Positions 52,866 through 63,816 of a stretch of DNA of 64,000 nucleotides are shown here, piece after piece (positions within the stretch are counted from its first letter, which is position 1; every line of letters begins with the position of its first letter). This DNA is from Hepsetus odoe (lineage: Eukaryota; Chordata; Actinopteri; Characiformes; Hepsetidae). The notes under the pieces were generated by a model. The model saw only the letters and a program-made list of their open reading frames with translations, had not been told where the DNA came from and did not search any database. The translations under genes and the position numbers were made by a program. The stretch is from the NCBI GenBank assembly GCA_017165825.1, contig CM029384.1, positions 3,478,688-3,542,687 of the forward strand, read 5' to 3'.

Positions 52866-53072
52866 GCCACTAGTGTTCCCCATGATTGGAAGGTTGTTGG
52901 TTCAAATCCCAGACCAGTAGTCTGCCCCCTTTAGCAAGGGATCGTTCCCATCCCTGCTGCCCGGGTGCTGGATACGGCCGCCCCCTGCTGGACAGTGTGT
53001 GAGTTAAACACAGAGGATTTGTTTGGTTGTGGTTCACTGTGTGTTTACAATGGCATAGTCACTTTCACTTCA
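52866..53072 (+). mobile_element. V-SINE, older subfamily
   Basis: TGGTTCAAATCCCAGACCAG, CTGCTGCCCGGGTGCTGGAT, ATTTGTTTGGTTGTGGTTCA and tail AGTCACTTTCACTT. Confidence 0.88.
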
Positions 53073-53727
53073 AATCATGGAGAACTTCTTGCGTGTTAGA
53101 TCTTCGATGTGTCCGGTACCGTCACCACACTAAATCTGATCTGTGCATCTGTGTGTATCTGATTTTGTGCAAGACATCACTTTATAGGCTTAGTTTTTCA
53201 GTAAAACACATGCTTTAACCCCACAACTCCAGACTGAGGGTGACTGGTTTATGTTCCCGATATTAAACGCCCACTTGTGGGTTTAGGACCGACTTCTAAT
53301 AAAGCGATGAGCCACAAGGGGCTGCGCCTTCCTCTGATTTTATCACGGCTAAGCTGGATTCTTAGGCGCAATGCAAAGCTGAACAGAAACCCCTTCACCT
53401 GCGGTTAAATCACTAATCCTGCAGCGGCTCCCCGCTTGGGGAAAACAGCGTATGGCAAAATATACAAGTTGTAAAGGAAATCGTTTGTTATTATGAATAA
53501 TAATTGCAATAAACAGCTCATCCGCCAAGAAATATCGTTGTTCAGGATATGATGGTGTTGCCAAGCAACCACAGGCTGCTGTAGGAGGATGGCTGAATCT
53601 CAAACAGCACCTTTCTCCCTACATAGTGCACCTGGTGATTTGATGGGGTTTCACCCTTAAAAAATGGGCCACCACCTCGTCGCGAAAGCCCCCGACTGAC
53701 TGTAGGGTTCAACGGCTTCGACGTCCA
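53073..53727. other. Unique sequence
   Basis: 53595-53650 (TGGCTGAATCTCAAACAGCA, CCTACATAGTGCACCTGGTG) resembles the end of a common fish interspersed repeat. The rest is unremarkable. Confidence 0.35.
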
Positions 53728-53950
53728 AAAAGTGAAAGTGACCGTTTGTCATTGTGAACACAGTGAAACGGCATGAAATACGTCCACAAACTCCGTGCAG
53801 CAGTGGCAGCCATATCCAGCACCCGGGGAGCAGTGATGGGAACGGTACCTTACTCAAGCGTTCCTCAGGGCAACTTACTGGTCCAGGATTCAAACCCGAG
53901 GCCTAAAAATCCTGGGGCCTCGTCCCAAACCACTAGATCATGGCTGCTTA
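53728..53950 (-). mobile_element. V-SINE, near full length
   Basis: AAAAGTGAAAGTGACCGTTT, GCAGCCATATCCAGCACCCG, CCTCAGGGCAACTTACTGGT, AAACCACTAGATCATGGCTG. Confidence 0.9.
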
Positions 53951-54025
53951 TGTACTTCTTTGCTGCTTATATACTTCACTGTGTATGGATTAAGGAACCA
54001 TTTATGGTTCACTGGTTGTACATTA

Positions 54026-54211
54026 GGGCGCCTAGCGCACGGACTAGACCCTGAATCCGTGGGTTACCCTGAGGTTCCCTTGAGCAAGGTACCTTCCCCA
54101 TCACTGCCCCTCGTGCTGGATATGGCTGTTTTGTTTGTGGTCTGCATTTTGTTGTGGTTCACTGTGTGCCGTATGTTCACGATGCCAAATAGTCACTTTC
54201 ACTTTCATCTT
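54026..54211 (+). mobile_element. V-SINE, truncated
   Basis: CCCTGAGGTTCCCTTGAGCA, CCCCATCACTGCCCCTCG, ATTTTGTTGTGGTTCACTGT and tail AGTCACTTTCACTTTC. Confidence 0.85.
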
Positions 54212-55229
54212 TATTGTATCGTAATTGTATTTATTTTTGTATCTTTATTATATCGCATTGTAGAGCCACCAGGCACCAACACACGACACGAGCATGAGAA
54301 ACGAATCATCTGCTTAGCCAAATGGATTCACTGCTGTTTTTCTGCTAATTTTTCAGAAAAATCCTCGCTTTTAAATTTTATGTCCCAACGTTTGAAGAAG
54401 GAACTTCCCCCATAACGGCAGTAAACTTTATGAAGTTGACATGGGTTTTAACGGGCCCATTAGGCCTCGGTTCCTTTGGCGAGGGCGTATTCTGGGGGAA
54501 ATGGTGCGTATCTGTCAACACTGGGGTGGGGATCCCTTAGAAGTCCCACAGAAGCGAGAGAAGCGTCTTCCTGTCCGGAAGAAAGAGGCAGTGTTTTGTG
54601 TTTCTCTGCGTTATTTAAAAGGCCGAGTGTCATGACGTGGCACAATGGCGCCTTTCACCCCCGTAAAAGCCGGGGCTCTGTGACGGAGAGTGCCAGCCCA
54701 CTGCTCTTGGCTCGGGCTCAGCTCTTTCACATGCCGGCTATCGCCTGGCGCTGATGCACACTTAAAATTCAGCTATTCCTCCCCGGGACGGGCGAGACGA
54801 GACGATAATCCAAAAAAGATTCTCACTTCAGAGCAAAGATTAGCGAGGAGAGCTGCGGGATCGGCGCTGTCCCGTCTGAGGACATCAAATGCCGACGCGA
54901 ACGGCGGGAGGGAAGTGGGACCGTGTGAAAATAAGTCTCCTAATTACGCCGCAGCTTGTTTTTGATGTGCGGTAACGGCGGATGTGTCGGTACCGGGTGC
55001 AGCAAAAGCACAGCATAAAAACCACGCCATCCACTTTCCCCATGTGACTCACTAAAAATAAAGAGAGATCGCTACGCGTCACATTGCATTAGCACGGCTT
55101 ATTTCTTCCTGGAAGCCGACATGCTACAAACATAAAAAAAGGATGATTTATTTACCTGCTCCATGCTCAGAGTGACTGGCATTAAGACGTACCAGGAAGC
55201 CAGGATGAGGAGCCATAATGTCATGCAAA
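54212..55229. other. Unique sequence
   Basis: 54430-55080 is GC-balanced, non-repetitive and rich in CpG near 54830-54990 (GGATCGGCGCTGTCCCGTCT). It could hold regulatory sequence. No exon is supported. Confidence 0.3.
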
Positions 55230-55934
55230 TACAGTCCTGTGCAAAAGTCTTTAACCGGCGCTCATGTTTTTATATATGAGACAAAATGTGCAGTGATTTG
55301 TGTACAAACACATGTAACTCCAGTCTAAACGCAAAGAGAGTTTCATTCTAACCAGCTTTAAAGTCAGTATTCACCACCACCACCGTTATTCTTCAGCACA
55401 GCCTCAACCCTCTTCTCAAGGCTTCTTGAAGAGGGCAGCGGTGGCCTAGTGGTTAGGGAGTTGACCCTGCATTGGAAGATTGTGGGTTCGATTCCCTCCC
55501 CAGTGGGTTGCCCTGAGGTACCCTTGAGCAAGGTACCGTCCCCGTCACTGCTCCCCGGGCGCTTTCAATAGCTGCCCACTGCTGCACGGGTTTGAGTGTG
55601 CATGGGTTAAATGCAGAGGTCCAATTTCGTTGTGGTTCATGTGTGTTGTGCCGTGACCTCGCAATGACAAGGGTTGTCACTTTCACTTTCACTTTCAAGG
55701 ACATCCCAGAGCTCTTCTTTCGACGTCGGCTACCGACGGTGGAGGTGATCCCACGCTGTCTCTGAAACTGCTCAGGTACAGAGACTGTCCTGAACATGAG
55801 AGACAATGACTTTGTCCTTCAGGAAGATCTGGAGAACTGATCCTCAACATTCCATTCCAAATCCAAGAAAGTCTGGATCTTTGGAAGTGAAATATGAAGA
55901 AACTAGAGGCTGGAGACTTTTGCACAGCACCGTA
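55230..55934 (+). mobile_element. TA-flanked inverted-repeat element, copy 4, SINE inside
   Basis: It begins TACAGTCCTGTGCAAAAGTC and ends GACTTTTGCACAGCACCGTA, complementary ends with TA borders as in Tc1/mariner-derived MITEs. Without the 265-bp SINE at 55434 it is about 440 bp. One 69-bp unit is present (55790-55835). Confidence 0.9.
55434..55698 (+). mobile_element. V-SINE, full length
   Basis: GGCAGCGGTGGCCTAGTGGT, B-box GGGTTCGATTCCC, CCTGAGGTACCCTTGAGCAA, GCTCCCCGGGCGCTTTCAAT, AATTTCGTTGTGGTTCATGT and tail CACTTTCACTTTCACTTTC. It is the best-preserved SINE here and interrupts the MITE. Confidence 0.95.
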
Positions 55935-56044
55935 TGCAATGTTGGTATGAATCTGCAGCCTGAACCTTTCCATCTCCTAAAGAAACCACTTGGTCCAAGA
56001 AAGATTCTCATACATTGAGGAAATGCTCCTCAGCATGTCCTCAA

Positions 56045-56157
56045 TCAGCCAAATCAAATCAGGTCAGTTGTATTTATAAAGCGCTGACGTCATCCAAGAG
56101 GAGCTTTACAGAAATCGGGTCTGAGCCCCTTGTGGAACCAAAGGCAAAAGAGGCAAG
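56045..56157 (-). mobile_element. LINE 3' terminal fragment
   Basis: TTGTATTTATAAAGCGCTGA and GGAGCTTTACAGAAATC form the reverse counterpart of 15190-15365. Confidence 0.6.
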
Positions 56158-56440
56158 TAGGCAGTGGTGCTCTAGTGGTTTAGGACTGGTCCAAGCCCAG
56201 TAGCTGGCGGTGAACTAGTGGTAGGATACTCATCTGTGGACCAAGAGGTTATGTTCAAGCACCACCACCAATTCGTCCAGCACCACCACATTTGGGTTCC
56301 TGAGCAAGACCCTGAACCCCAGAGTTGCTCCAGGGAAACTGTCCCTGTGATGAGGAGATGGAAGTCACTCTGGATCATCTGCTAAATGCTGTAAATGTAA
56401 GGTTCCCTTGAGCAACATACTGTCCCCATCAATGCTCCAC
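56158..56440 (+). mobile_element. V-SINE split by another SINE
   Basis: Head GGCAGTGGTGCTCTAGTGGT at 56160 and V-domain GGTTCCCTTGAGCAACATAC at 56401 belong together. The L2-tailed SINE 56205-56398 lies between. Confidence 0.7.
56205..56398 (+). mobile_element. tRNA-derived SINE with L2/CR1-like tail
   Basis: ACTAGTGGTAGGATACTCAT, TTGGGTTCCTGAGCAAGACC and GTCACTCTGGATCATCTGCT ending TGTAAATGTAA. Confidence 0.85.
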
Positions 56441-57265
56441 AGGCATCAGATGAAAAGCAGTTGAAACACTTTCAGTTGTAGCTATTTCTTAAGCATTTAG
56501 GCAGTGCTTCCTGATGCTTCTTGATGGTCTCAAAAGGTGCTGCAACAAAAACACACCTACTTGAAACAAAGAACGATTGAGTTCATCTAAGCCTAGACCA
56601 TACTTTAGATTGTCCCTGTCTCACTTTAACCAAGGCGTTTGAGACTTCCTCTCAAAATCTAACCTTTGACATGTGCGTTTACCCAAAAAAACATCATGTT
56701 TTAGTCGGGACTGTAGACTGAATCACTGACATAAGAATTTGTTAGAATGGGACCAGAAGATCCATCTGCTTTGACCCGAGCCTTTAGCTTTGCGTCCTTC
56801 AGCGAAGGACAACAGACACTTTAATTCTGCCAGAAAATTCAGTCCCCCGGGACAGCGGCACTGCAAAATTGTCCTGCTGATCAGTATCGAAAGAATGTGA
56901 GGTTGACCGAGCCTGAACCGCTCAGCCTCCTGCAGGAACTTCTCCTGACCCCAAGCTCCTGCAGATTCCTCATCTGTTCTCTGTACGCACTCTGAGAGCG
57001 GCCGAATATTAAAATGTGTTTGAGATGTTTGAAGGGGAAAAAGAAAAAAATTCTCAAATGCGATAAAGTGTTTATTCGTTTAAGAAGCACTTGGCAAATA
57101 GCTTCTGGGTGCCGCTGGTTTTTGGTGTTGTTTTTTTCGCTCTGATTTCGAAGAAAAGATAAAACAAGAAAAAAATCCTGAGATTAAGATTTTGTTTACA
57201 GATAACTGCTCAAAATGAAATCAATGAAAAATACATTTACTCACACGTCTGTCCCAAACCTCAAT
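56441..57265. other. Unique sequence
   Basis: Nothing is recognised. 57120-57180 is T/A-rich. Confidence 0.3.
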
Positions 57266-57805
57266 CACACTTTACATAGTATACCCCCTGACCTTAACTA
57301 CCCCACACACAGCTAGCCTTAACTACCCCGCACACACCTCTAAACCTAACTACCCCACACACGACTTTCCCTCAATCTTACAAACTTACATAACCTACCC
57401 CGACCTTAAATACCCTGTACATAACCTACCCCGACCTTAAATACCCTGTACATAACCTACCCCGACCATAAATACCCTGTACATAACCTACCCCGACCTT
57501 AAATACCTTGTACATAACCTACCCCGACCTTAAATACCCTGCAGATAACCTACCCCGACATTAAATACCCCACTCACAACTAACCCCTAATCTTACAAAC
57601 TTGCATGACCTACCCCTGACCTTAAATACCCTGCAGATAACCTACCCCGACCTTAAATACCCCACACACAACTTACCCCCTAATCTTACAAACTTACATA
57701 AACAACCCCTGACCTTAAATACCCTGCACATAACCTACCCCTGACCTTAAATACCCTGCACATAACCTACCCCTGACCCTAAAAACCCCACAGACAACCT
57801 ATAAC
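57266..57805. repeat. 31-bp ACCTACCCCGACCTTAAATACCC array
   Basis: About 16 units of AACCTACCCCGACCTTAAAT plus ACCCTGTACAT repeat, homogeneous at 57390-57560 and looser outside. Variants include CCCCTGACC and CACACACAACT. Confidence 0.94.
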
Positions 57806-57888
57806 AGCTGAGTCATTATGGGATGTATGTAAATGCATTGGGTTTTTGTGACATCACAAGTTGCTGGCTGTGCCTATTCTCCACATCC

Positions 57889-58285
57889 AGACTTTTCTGT
57901 ATCTTTAATGTCTTGAGGAACAGTTCTCCGGTTCTTCCTGAAGAACAAAGTTTTTGTTTCTCATTTTCAGTTAAGTCTCTGTAGCTGAGCAGGAGCAGTG
58001 TAGGTTCATCTCCAGAAAACAAAAGGCAGCCAGCGTCCAGTGAAGAGCTCTGGGACGTCCTACAAGAAGCCTGGAGAAGTGTTCCTGAAGATGGTCTAAG
58101 AGAGTTGAGGCTGTGCTGAATAACGGTGGTGGTAGTAAATACTGACTTTAAAGCTGGTTAGAATGAAACTCTCTTTGTGATTAGACTGGATTTACATGTG
58201 TTTGCACACAAATCTCTGAGCACTTTCTCAGTTTCAGACAAAACTGAAAGGAGTGAGGGGCTCGAGACCTTTGCACAGTGATGAT
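57889..58285 (-). mobile_element. TA-flanked repeat family with 69-bp unit, copy 5
   Basis: GAGGAACAGTTCTCCGGTTC is the single unit. GACGTCCTACAAGAAGCCTG to TCAGTTTCAGACAAAACTGA matches 55265-55434 plus 55698-55730 in reverse, confirming the SINE-free form. The end is GACCTTTGCACAGTG. Confidence 0.82.
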
Positions 58286-58889
58286 ATGATCCCATCAGAA
58301 GAAAAGTAGAGAAATATCAGGTACATGCGTATAAATGCTTCGGCTCTTCTGTCTGGACTGGGACGATTCCCACACTTTAAAGCCTGGAAGGTTGCTAAGT
58401 GACAAAGGTGGAAATTAGCTGCACTGGGAATCGCAACGGAATCGCCCTCAGTCCACCAGGTGGCTGATGGACTTCTACACGGCGTGGTTTTTTTAAATCC
58501 CGTGTACGTTAGCAGGGACCTGTCCGAGGAGACGACGGGGTTCTTAACTAAGTGCTGAGTCTGCGGAGATTACATGGCCTTGTTATTGATTCTTTATTTG
58601 CATTTAAAACGCATTATTCCAGCGCTGGGCAATTAGAGCCACGTGCTCCTGCGGTTTGTTGTAGCTGGAGCTCGTGCCTGCAGAAGAGTTATTGACAGCG
58701 CTTCCCTTCTGAGCGCTTTCGGAATGAAACCCCATCCTTTGCTGTTCTGTTCCTTCAGCTGCCGCCGAAGTAACGGTCAAAAGTACGGCTGAACGGAATC
58801 GTTAGGGTTTTATTACAGTGAACGCAACAACACCGCTGAGAGATTTGCTCTGAAATAGAGCCAGAGCATCTGGCAGCAGCACACTGCCC
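58286..58889. other. Unique block resembling a conserved regulatory element
   Basis: 58560-58760 has TTGTTATTGATTCTTTATTT, GCATTTAAAACGCATTATTC and GGGCAATTAGAGCCACGTG. Homeobox-like and octamer-like cores cluster. Conservation is untested. Confidence 0.27.
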
Positions 58890-60060
58890 CAACAGCGATC
58901 GTTATATTCGTGATAGATTTGCGTCGGCTCCGTTGCCTTTGTTTTTTATTCACACCGCTTTCGCTTATGCAGCATTATTCTTTATTTGAGCGGCGCCCGC
59001 GCGGCGCCTGCGGTGCGTTAACCTTCAAGAACAGGAGAAAACGAGCGGCCAGCAGGCCGGACCGGAGTGCTAAGGCGAGCAATCGGAACGACGTTTCTTT
59101 CCACGCATCCAGGTTTCGCGAAGCACTGCCTTAAAGGTCGTTTTGTCCCGCGTGGAAGCCTGGGAGCGTTTCCGTCCGGTTCCGGAGGATTTTTAGCGGA
59201 GCAGCCATGGTGCCAGCTGTGCTGGTAACTCATTCCGCAACACGGACTTCCCCTCGAGGAGATCCAGGCTGGAGCAGCTGGCGCTAGAAGAGATACATGC
59301 GTGTGTTTTGTCGCCGCCAAATATGATCGAGTGCTGCAGGAAAGGGGCGCTTTCTGAACTCGCCAATGCCGACCTCGTCGGGCCAAGGCCTCGTGCAACC
59401 CAGTTCGTCTGCTTATGCATGTGTGTGTGTAAATGTGTGTGTGTGTGTGTGTATACGTGTTCCTGCCTGTTAATGAGGGGGAGATAGAGGAAGGAGAGGG
59501 GGATGGTGGAACGGGATGGATACAGCTGGGGAGAGAAAGAGAGAAAAAGATTGAATTTGGTGAAAAGGTAACCATGGTAACTCCCTTTGCTAAGGTTTGC
59601 ATTGAGGGAAAGAGGAGAGGGAGAAAGGGAGGAGGGGTTGGCAGGAGCAGACAGGCACAGAATGAGGGGTGGCGGTGGGCTTTTAGGACGCTGATGCAGA
59701 GTCCAGGCTAAAGGGTTAATATGTGTCAGGGCGGCGGGTTAATCTTTCATCAAACGGAGAGGGCAGCGCAGCGTTTACGCACCCCGCTGGACCCCGCAGG
59801 ACCCGCGGGCATGAGAGAGAGGACGCAAACGGGGGACATCGCACATAGACATCCTCTGGAGGAAAGAGGCCATCGCGTCTTTAGAGAGCAGGGAGGCGGA
59901 CGTGGCGACCAAAGAACGATCGGCAGACGCCTTTCGTACGGACTCTGAGCGCACGGCAACTACATTTCCCAGCAGGCCCACCGCTGACTCAGTTTCCCAT
60001 CAAGCGCCGTCGTTTATGAACTGTATTTCCCATCAGCTTCATCGCAGCAGATGTCATCTT
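58890..60060. promoter_or_regulatory. CpG-rich, promoter-like region
   Basis: CpG is dense at 58985-59070 (GCGGCGCCCGCGCGGCGCCT) and 59750-59960, unlike the rest of the window. At 59959-59977 ACTACATTTCCCAGCAGGC closely matches the ZNF143/THAP11 promoter motif. A (GT)n lies at 59420-59452 and a purine tract at 59465-59700. It may be an alternative promoter, or the start of another transcript. Strand and start site are not defined. Confidence 0.3.
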
Positions 60061-60905
60061 CCATTACAGTCACTTAACGTGGCAGTTCGCACTCGGAGCT
60101 AATTGTGTCTCTTGTCAGTCATGTGTGAAGATGACACAACGCGGATAAATAAAATAAGGTGACGGTAATTTCAAGCACGATGTTTTAATAATTGGTTTTT
60201 ATGGCGTGCGCATCCGTCCTTTTGCCTGGCAGGACGACCTGTGGTGTTTCACACAGACGTTGCTGGGGAGGGGGTGTTCAGACAGGCTGAAGCTGGAGCA
60301 GGTGTGGAATCGGGTTGTGTGGATCCATCTGGAGTGCCTGGGCCTCCTTGGGCTTGGAGATCTTGGAGACTCATGGATTTGCACTTTATTGGGATTCAGC
60401 TTCTGGGGCATTCTGGGGCTCGTGCTCCTTGTGGTTCGTGGTTTAGGATTTGGGTTCTGGGATTTGCGCTTTGGTTTCTGGGCTCCGAACTGGTTCCTAG
60501 GTTCAGACCAAGGAATGCACAGTCATTTGAAGACCTGGGTTCAGAGTGGAACTTTCATATTATGGTTTGGACACCGGGGGTCCAAACGGGAAGTCTGGAC
60601 TCCAGGGATTGTGCCTTGGAGGTTTGGGATTCTCCTCAAATAAGGGGAATGTTGGGGTCTGAATTTGGGCTCCTAAGATGTCACTCATCATCTGAGTTTT
60701 CTACGCCAAGCTTTGGACGCTGATGACGTTTGTGTTCACTCCAGAGTCTGAACTTGTTTGAACCGTCTTGGTCTTGTGATTGATATTCCTGGGTTCGGGA
60801 ACTTGTGATGAGGTTTAGGTTTTGTGCAGCTAAAATTTCCAGACTCTTGGGTCTTGAAGGCTTCAGGGTTCTGGGTTCAGACTCTGAGTTAATAAAATAT
60901 GATTT
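60061..60905. repeat. Degenerate G/T-rich array (60300-60720) in unique DNA
   Basis: Phrases TTTGGGTTCTGGGATTTG, GGGATTCAGCTTCTGGGG and TGGGCTCC recur irregularly. The frames across it are not protein-like. Confidence 0.5.
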
Positions 60906-61302
60906 AGCTGTGTCTCAGTTCCTGAGCCACTTCCTTCAAAGGTTGCGTTGGACGACTGCGTGCTTCACAGCGCTTAGAATCTCCCATTTCCGAAAGCCCC
61001 TTCAAATGTGGCTGAGAAGCGCAGATCTTATTTCCCAGCAGGTGGATCAATCACAGCCCAACAATCCCAAGATTCATTGGTTTTATCAGTTATGATGGAA
61101 AAATATTAAAGAAAAGAAATATAAAGAATATAAAACAACAATCTATTCTCCGTTCACTTCGCAAGGCAGGTTCTGATGCAAGAACGACCGTCTTCGTTGA
61201 CCAGACCATCTCATTTCACAGTCGGTGCTCTGAGGACCACAGCTTCGTGGGCCACATTCTTCAAAGGACCAGGTCCCGAATTGAGACACAGCTTGTGACT
61301 CC
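60906..61302. mobile_element. Probable MITE with inverted ends
   Basis: AGCTGTGTCTCAGTTCCTGA at the left is complementary with mismatches to CCCGAATTGAGACACAGCTT at the right. CTTCAAAGG lies inside both arms. The form suits a non-autonomous DNA transposon about 400 bp long. Confidence 0.65.
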
Positions 61303-61362
61303 GACCCGTCTAGGTCTGGACTAATAAGCTGGGGCTCCCTGTGCTGCATTTTAAAAGAAATT

Positions 61363-61738
61363 GTTTGGGACTAGGCCACATAATCAGAATCCCAAAGGTG
61401 CGCTCAAGCAAGGTACCGTCCCCATCATTGTGCCGCTGGACGGCGTGTGTGTTGAAAGTTGAAAGCGACTATTCCTGTCATTGTGAGAACACACAACACA
61501 GCGAACCCCAACGAAATTGGACCTCTGCATTGAACCCATGCACACAAACCGTGCAGCAGGGGGCAGCTATGCGGGGAGCCGTGATGGGGACGGTACCTTG
61601 CTCAAAGGTAACCTGGTAAGGGGTTTGAACCCGCAATCTTTCGATCCTGTGGCCAACTCCCAATGTTGAGAGCTTCGTTGCGGTTCGCTGCGAGCTGTGC
61701 CTCGTCAGTCTTCGCAAAGACAAATAGTCACTTTCACT
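61363..61738 (+). mobile_element. V-SINE split by an inverted V-SINE
   Basis: The left part 61363-61452 ends GGACGGCGTGTGTGTTGAAA. The right part 61664-61738 resumes GAGAGCTTCGTTGCGGTTCG and ends AGTCACTTTCACTT. Confidence 0.75.
61453..61663 (-). mobile_element. V-SINE inserted in a V-SINE
   Basis: GAAAGCGACTATTCCTGTCA, ACGAAATTGGACCTCTGCAT, CAGCAGGGGGCAGCTATG and reverse B-box GGGGTTTGAACCCGC. TGTTGAAAG before and TGTTGAGAG after suggest a target duplication. Confidence 0.85.
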
Positions 61739-62080
61739 TCTTGGAGGCAAGCCGGGCTCGGGATTTAAGCGCCGGGTCTTGACTACTAAGGGCTTAGTGT
61801 CCTGCGACTTGGGCTGCAGCTTAATCTCTTGGGTTAAGTCTAGGGATTGGAGGGTGGAGAAAGTAGGATCGAGGTTTAAGGAGTGAGGACCGCAGGGTTT
61901 GTGGAGGCTACTGTGCAGAAACGTCGCAGATGGCCCTTCAGGATGCGAAGGAATGCTCGGATGGAAGTGACGGACGGTGCGGCGGCCCAGCGGCGCGTCC
62001 TGCGGTCTGTGTGGAAGGGAACGCTCGAGTGCTGGTCTTAATGTCATTACACTCCGTGTGCGCATTATTGATTATCTAAC
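61739..62080. other. Unique sequence
   Basis: No recognised feature. Confidence 0.3.
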
Positions 62081-62600
62081 CAGGCGTGCTGCCCCAACCC
62101 CCCACCTCCCCCGCCCTCTTTCGTCCACCGCTGCGCCTATCTACCTATCACAACCCCTCTCCTCCCCTCCCGTCTTCTTTCAGCCCATCTCTGCCTGCTT
62201 TATATTCATTCCCCTGTATTGTCTTCCTACCACATCTCTCCATCTCTCTCTCTCTCTCTTTCACTCCCGCACCTCTCGCTTTATATGCACCTCTGTGTTG
62301 TCATTGCCCTACCTCCATCTCTGTGTTTCATATTCATTTTTTTTTTTCCTATGGAGTTCTTCCCCTCCCTCCCTCTCCCTCCCCCTTTCACTGGGAGAGA
62401 TTATTAATATTAATGCCTCTGTCTTTTCCTCTCCCTCTATCTCTCCTCACCCTTTCCTCCCATATCTCTCTTCTCCTCCTCCTCCTCCTTCGATCCCTCT
62501 AATATTTCCACTTCTAAAACTGTATCGCCTGCTCTCCTCTCTCTCATCTCTTCTCTCTTTATCTTCATCTCCCTCGGACTCCTCTCCGTAGCTGTTCTGT
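62081..62600. repeat. Pyrimidine-rich tract
   Basis: The + strand is mostly C and T, with CTCCTCCTCCTCCTCC at 62473-62488. Ser/Leu/Pro-rich open frames are compositional. Confidence 0.85.
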
Positions 62601-63082
62601 ATTCATCTATTAGTGTCGATAATCCCCTCCTCTCCCCGCGGCTGTACAGTCATCTATCAGTTTAATAATCCCTCCTTCTTTCTCCCCCCCGCGCGCAAAT
62701 TTTTCTTCTAGGCGCAGAAGACTCGCCGCGTCACTCCCAGCGTCCCATCCTTAGAACTATCATCATTCATAACGGCCCGCATTTCGCCAGATTTGCCCTT
62801 ATATAAGGTTACGGGTCTAAAGAACTCGCAGCGAGAGCAGAACTTTCCAGCTCAGGGTCTGCGCCGAGCCATCCATCAAAATAAACGCACTGCGCCCTCG
62901 CCGTGGCCCCAGGAGCGCACGGCCTCCTGCAGTCGCGAGGATTAGCACAATGACCCGCAGCAGGATTAGGACTGTAACTCCCGCGTTAATGAGGCGTGAA
63001 TGTGGACTCGTGTGCTTTGACTTCGGGAAGCGTCTCACAAACCGTCTGCACCAAAGTTTCAGGAGCTTCCAAGACTTGATAC
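62601..63082. other. Unique sequence, conserved-looking
   Basis: 62700-63000 is GC-balanced and unique, with TCATTCATAACGGCCCGCAT and TCCCGCGTTAATGAGGCG. TTTTTCTTCTAG at 62701-62712 looks like an acceptor, but no matching donor frame follows. Confidence 0.27.
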
Positions 63083-63275
63083 CAAAAGTGAAAGTGACTA
63101 TTTGTCATTGTGAACACAACGCACACAGTGAACCGCAACAAAATACATTTAACCCACACACACACCATGCAGCAGGGGGAGCCATACCCTGCACCCGGGG
63201 AGCAGTGAGGGGGACGGTACCCTGCCCAAAGGGTACCTCAGGGCAAGCGCCTGGTCTGGGACTCGAAGCCACTGC
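63083..63275 (-). mobile_element. V-SINE, truncated head
   Basis: AAAAGTGAAAGTGACTATTT, AACAAAATACATTTAACCCA, CACCCGGGGAGCAGTGAGGG and AAAGGGTACCTCAGGGCAAG. The 300 bp after it are unique. Confidence 0.88.
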
Positions 63276-63574
63276 AGTATCCAGTAGATGACTCTCACCT
63301 GTGTGCTTCGTTGAGTCCGGGGGGTGATTTTTATTGTATAATGAACATGTAAAGAAATAAAGGTGGTTCTGATTTGTGGAACATTACTTGTGTGGTTCCT
63401 CAGACACAAAGCTCCGCGAAACCAAGGTGCGGCAGACGTTAGAAGTCTTAAAGAAAGTGTTTGATATTGACGTGTCATCGGTGAACGGATGAAAAATGTA
63501 GCATTTATAATTTATAATACATCAGTTTAGATAAATGTTCAATAATTAGAAAGAGTATGAAAAATGTCTGGGTG

Positions 63575-63586
63575 TGACAGATAGAC

Positions 63587-63629
<43 letters not shown>

Positions 63630-63702
63630 GAGAGAGCGAAAGGGGGAGACAGAAAAAACAGAGAGAGACAGAGAAAGCAAGAGAGAGAAAAAGAGAGAGA
63701 AT

Positions 63703-63770
<68 letters not shown>
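63575..63770. repeat. (GATA)n then (GA)n
   Basis: GATA units at 63580-63628 grade into GA/GAAA and pure GA to 63770. Confidence 0.95.
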
Positions 63771-63816
63771 AGAAGCCTGTTCTTAAGTGATGTTCTGTTT
63801 ATTAACTCACATGAAG

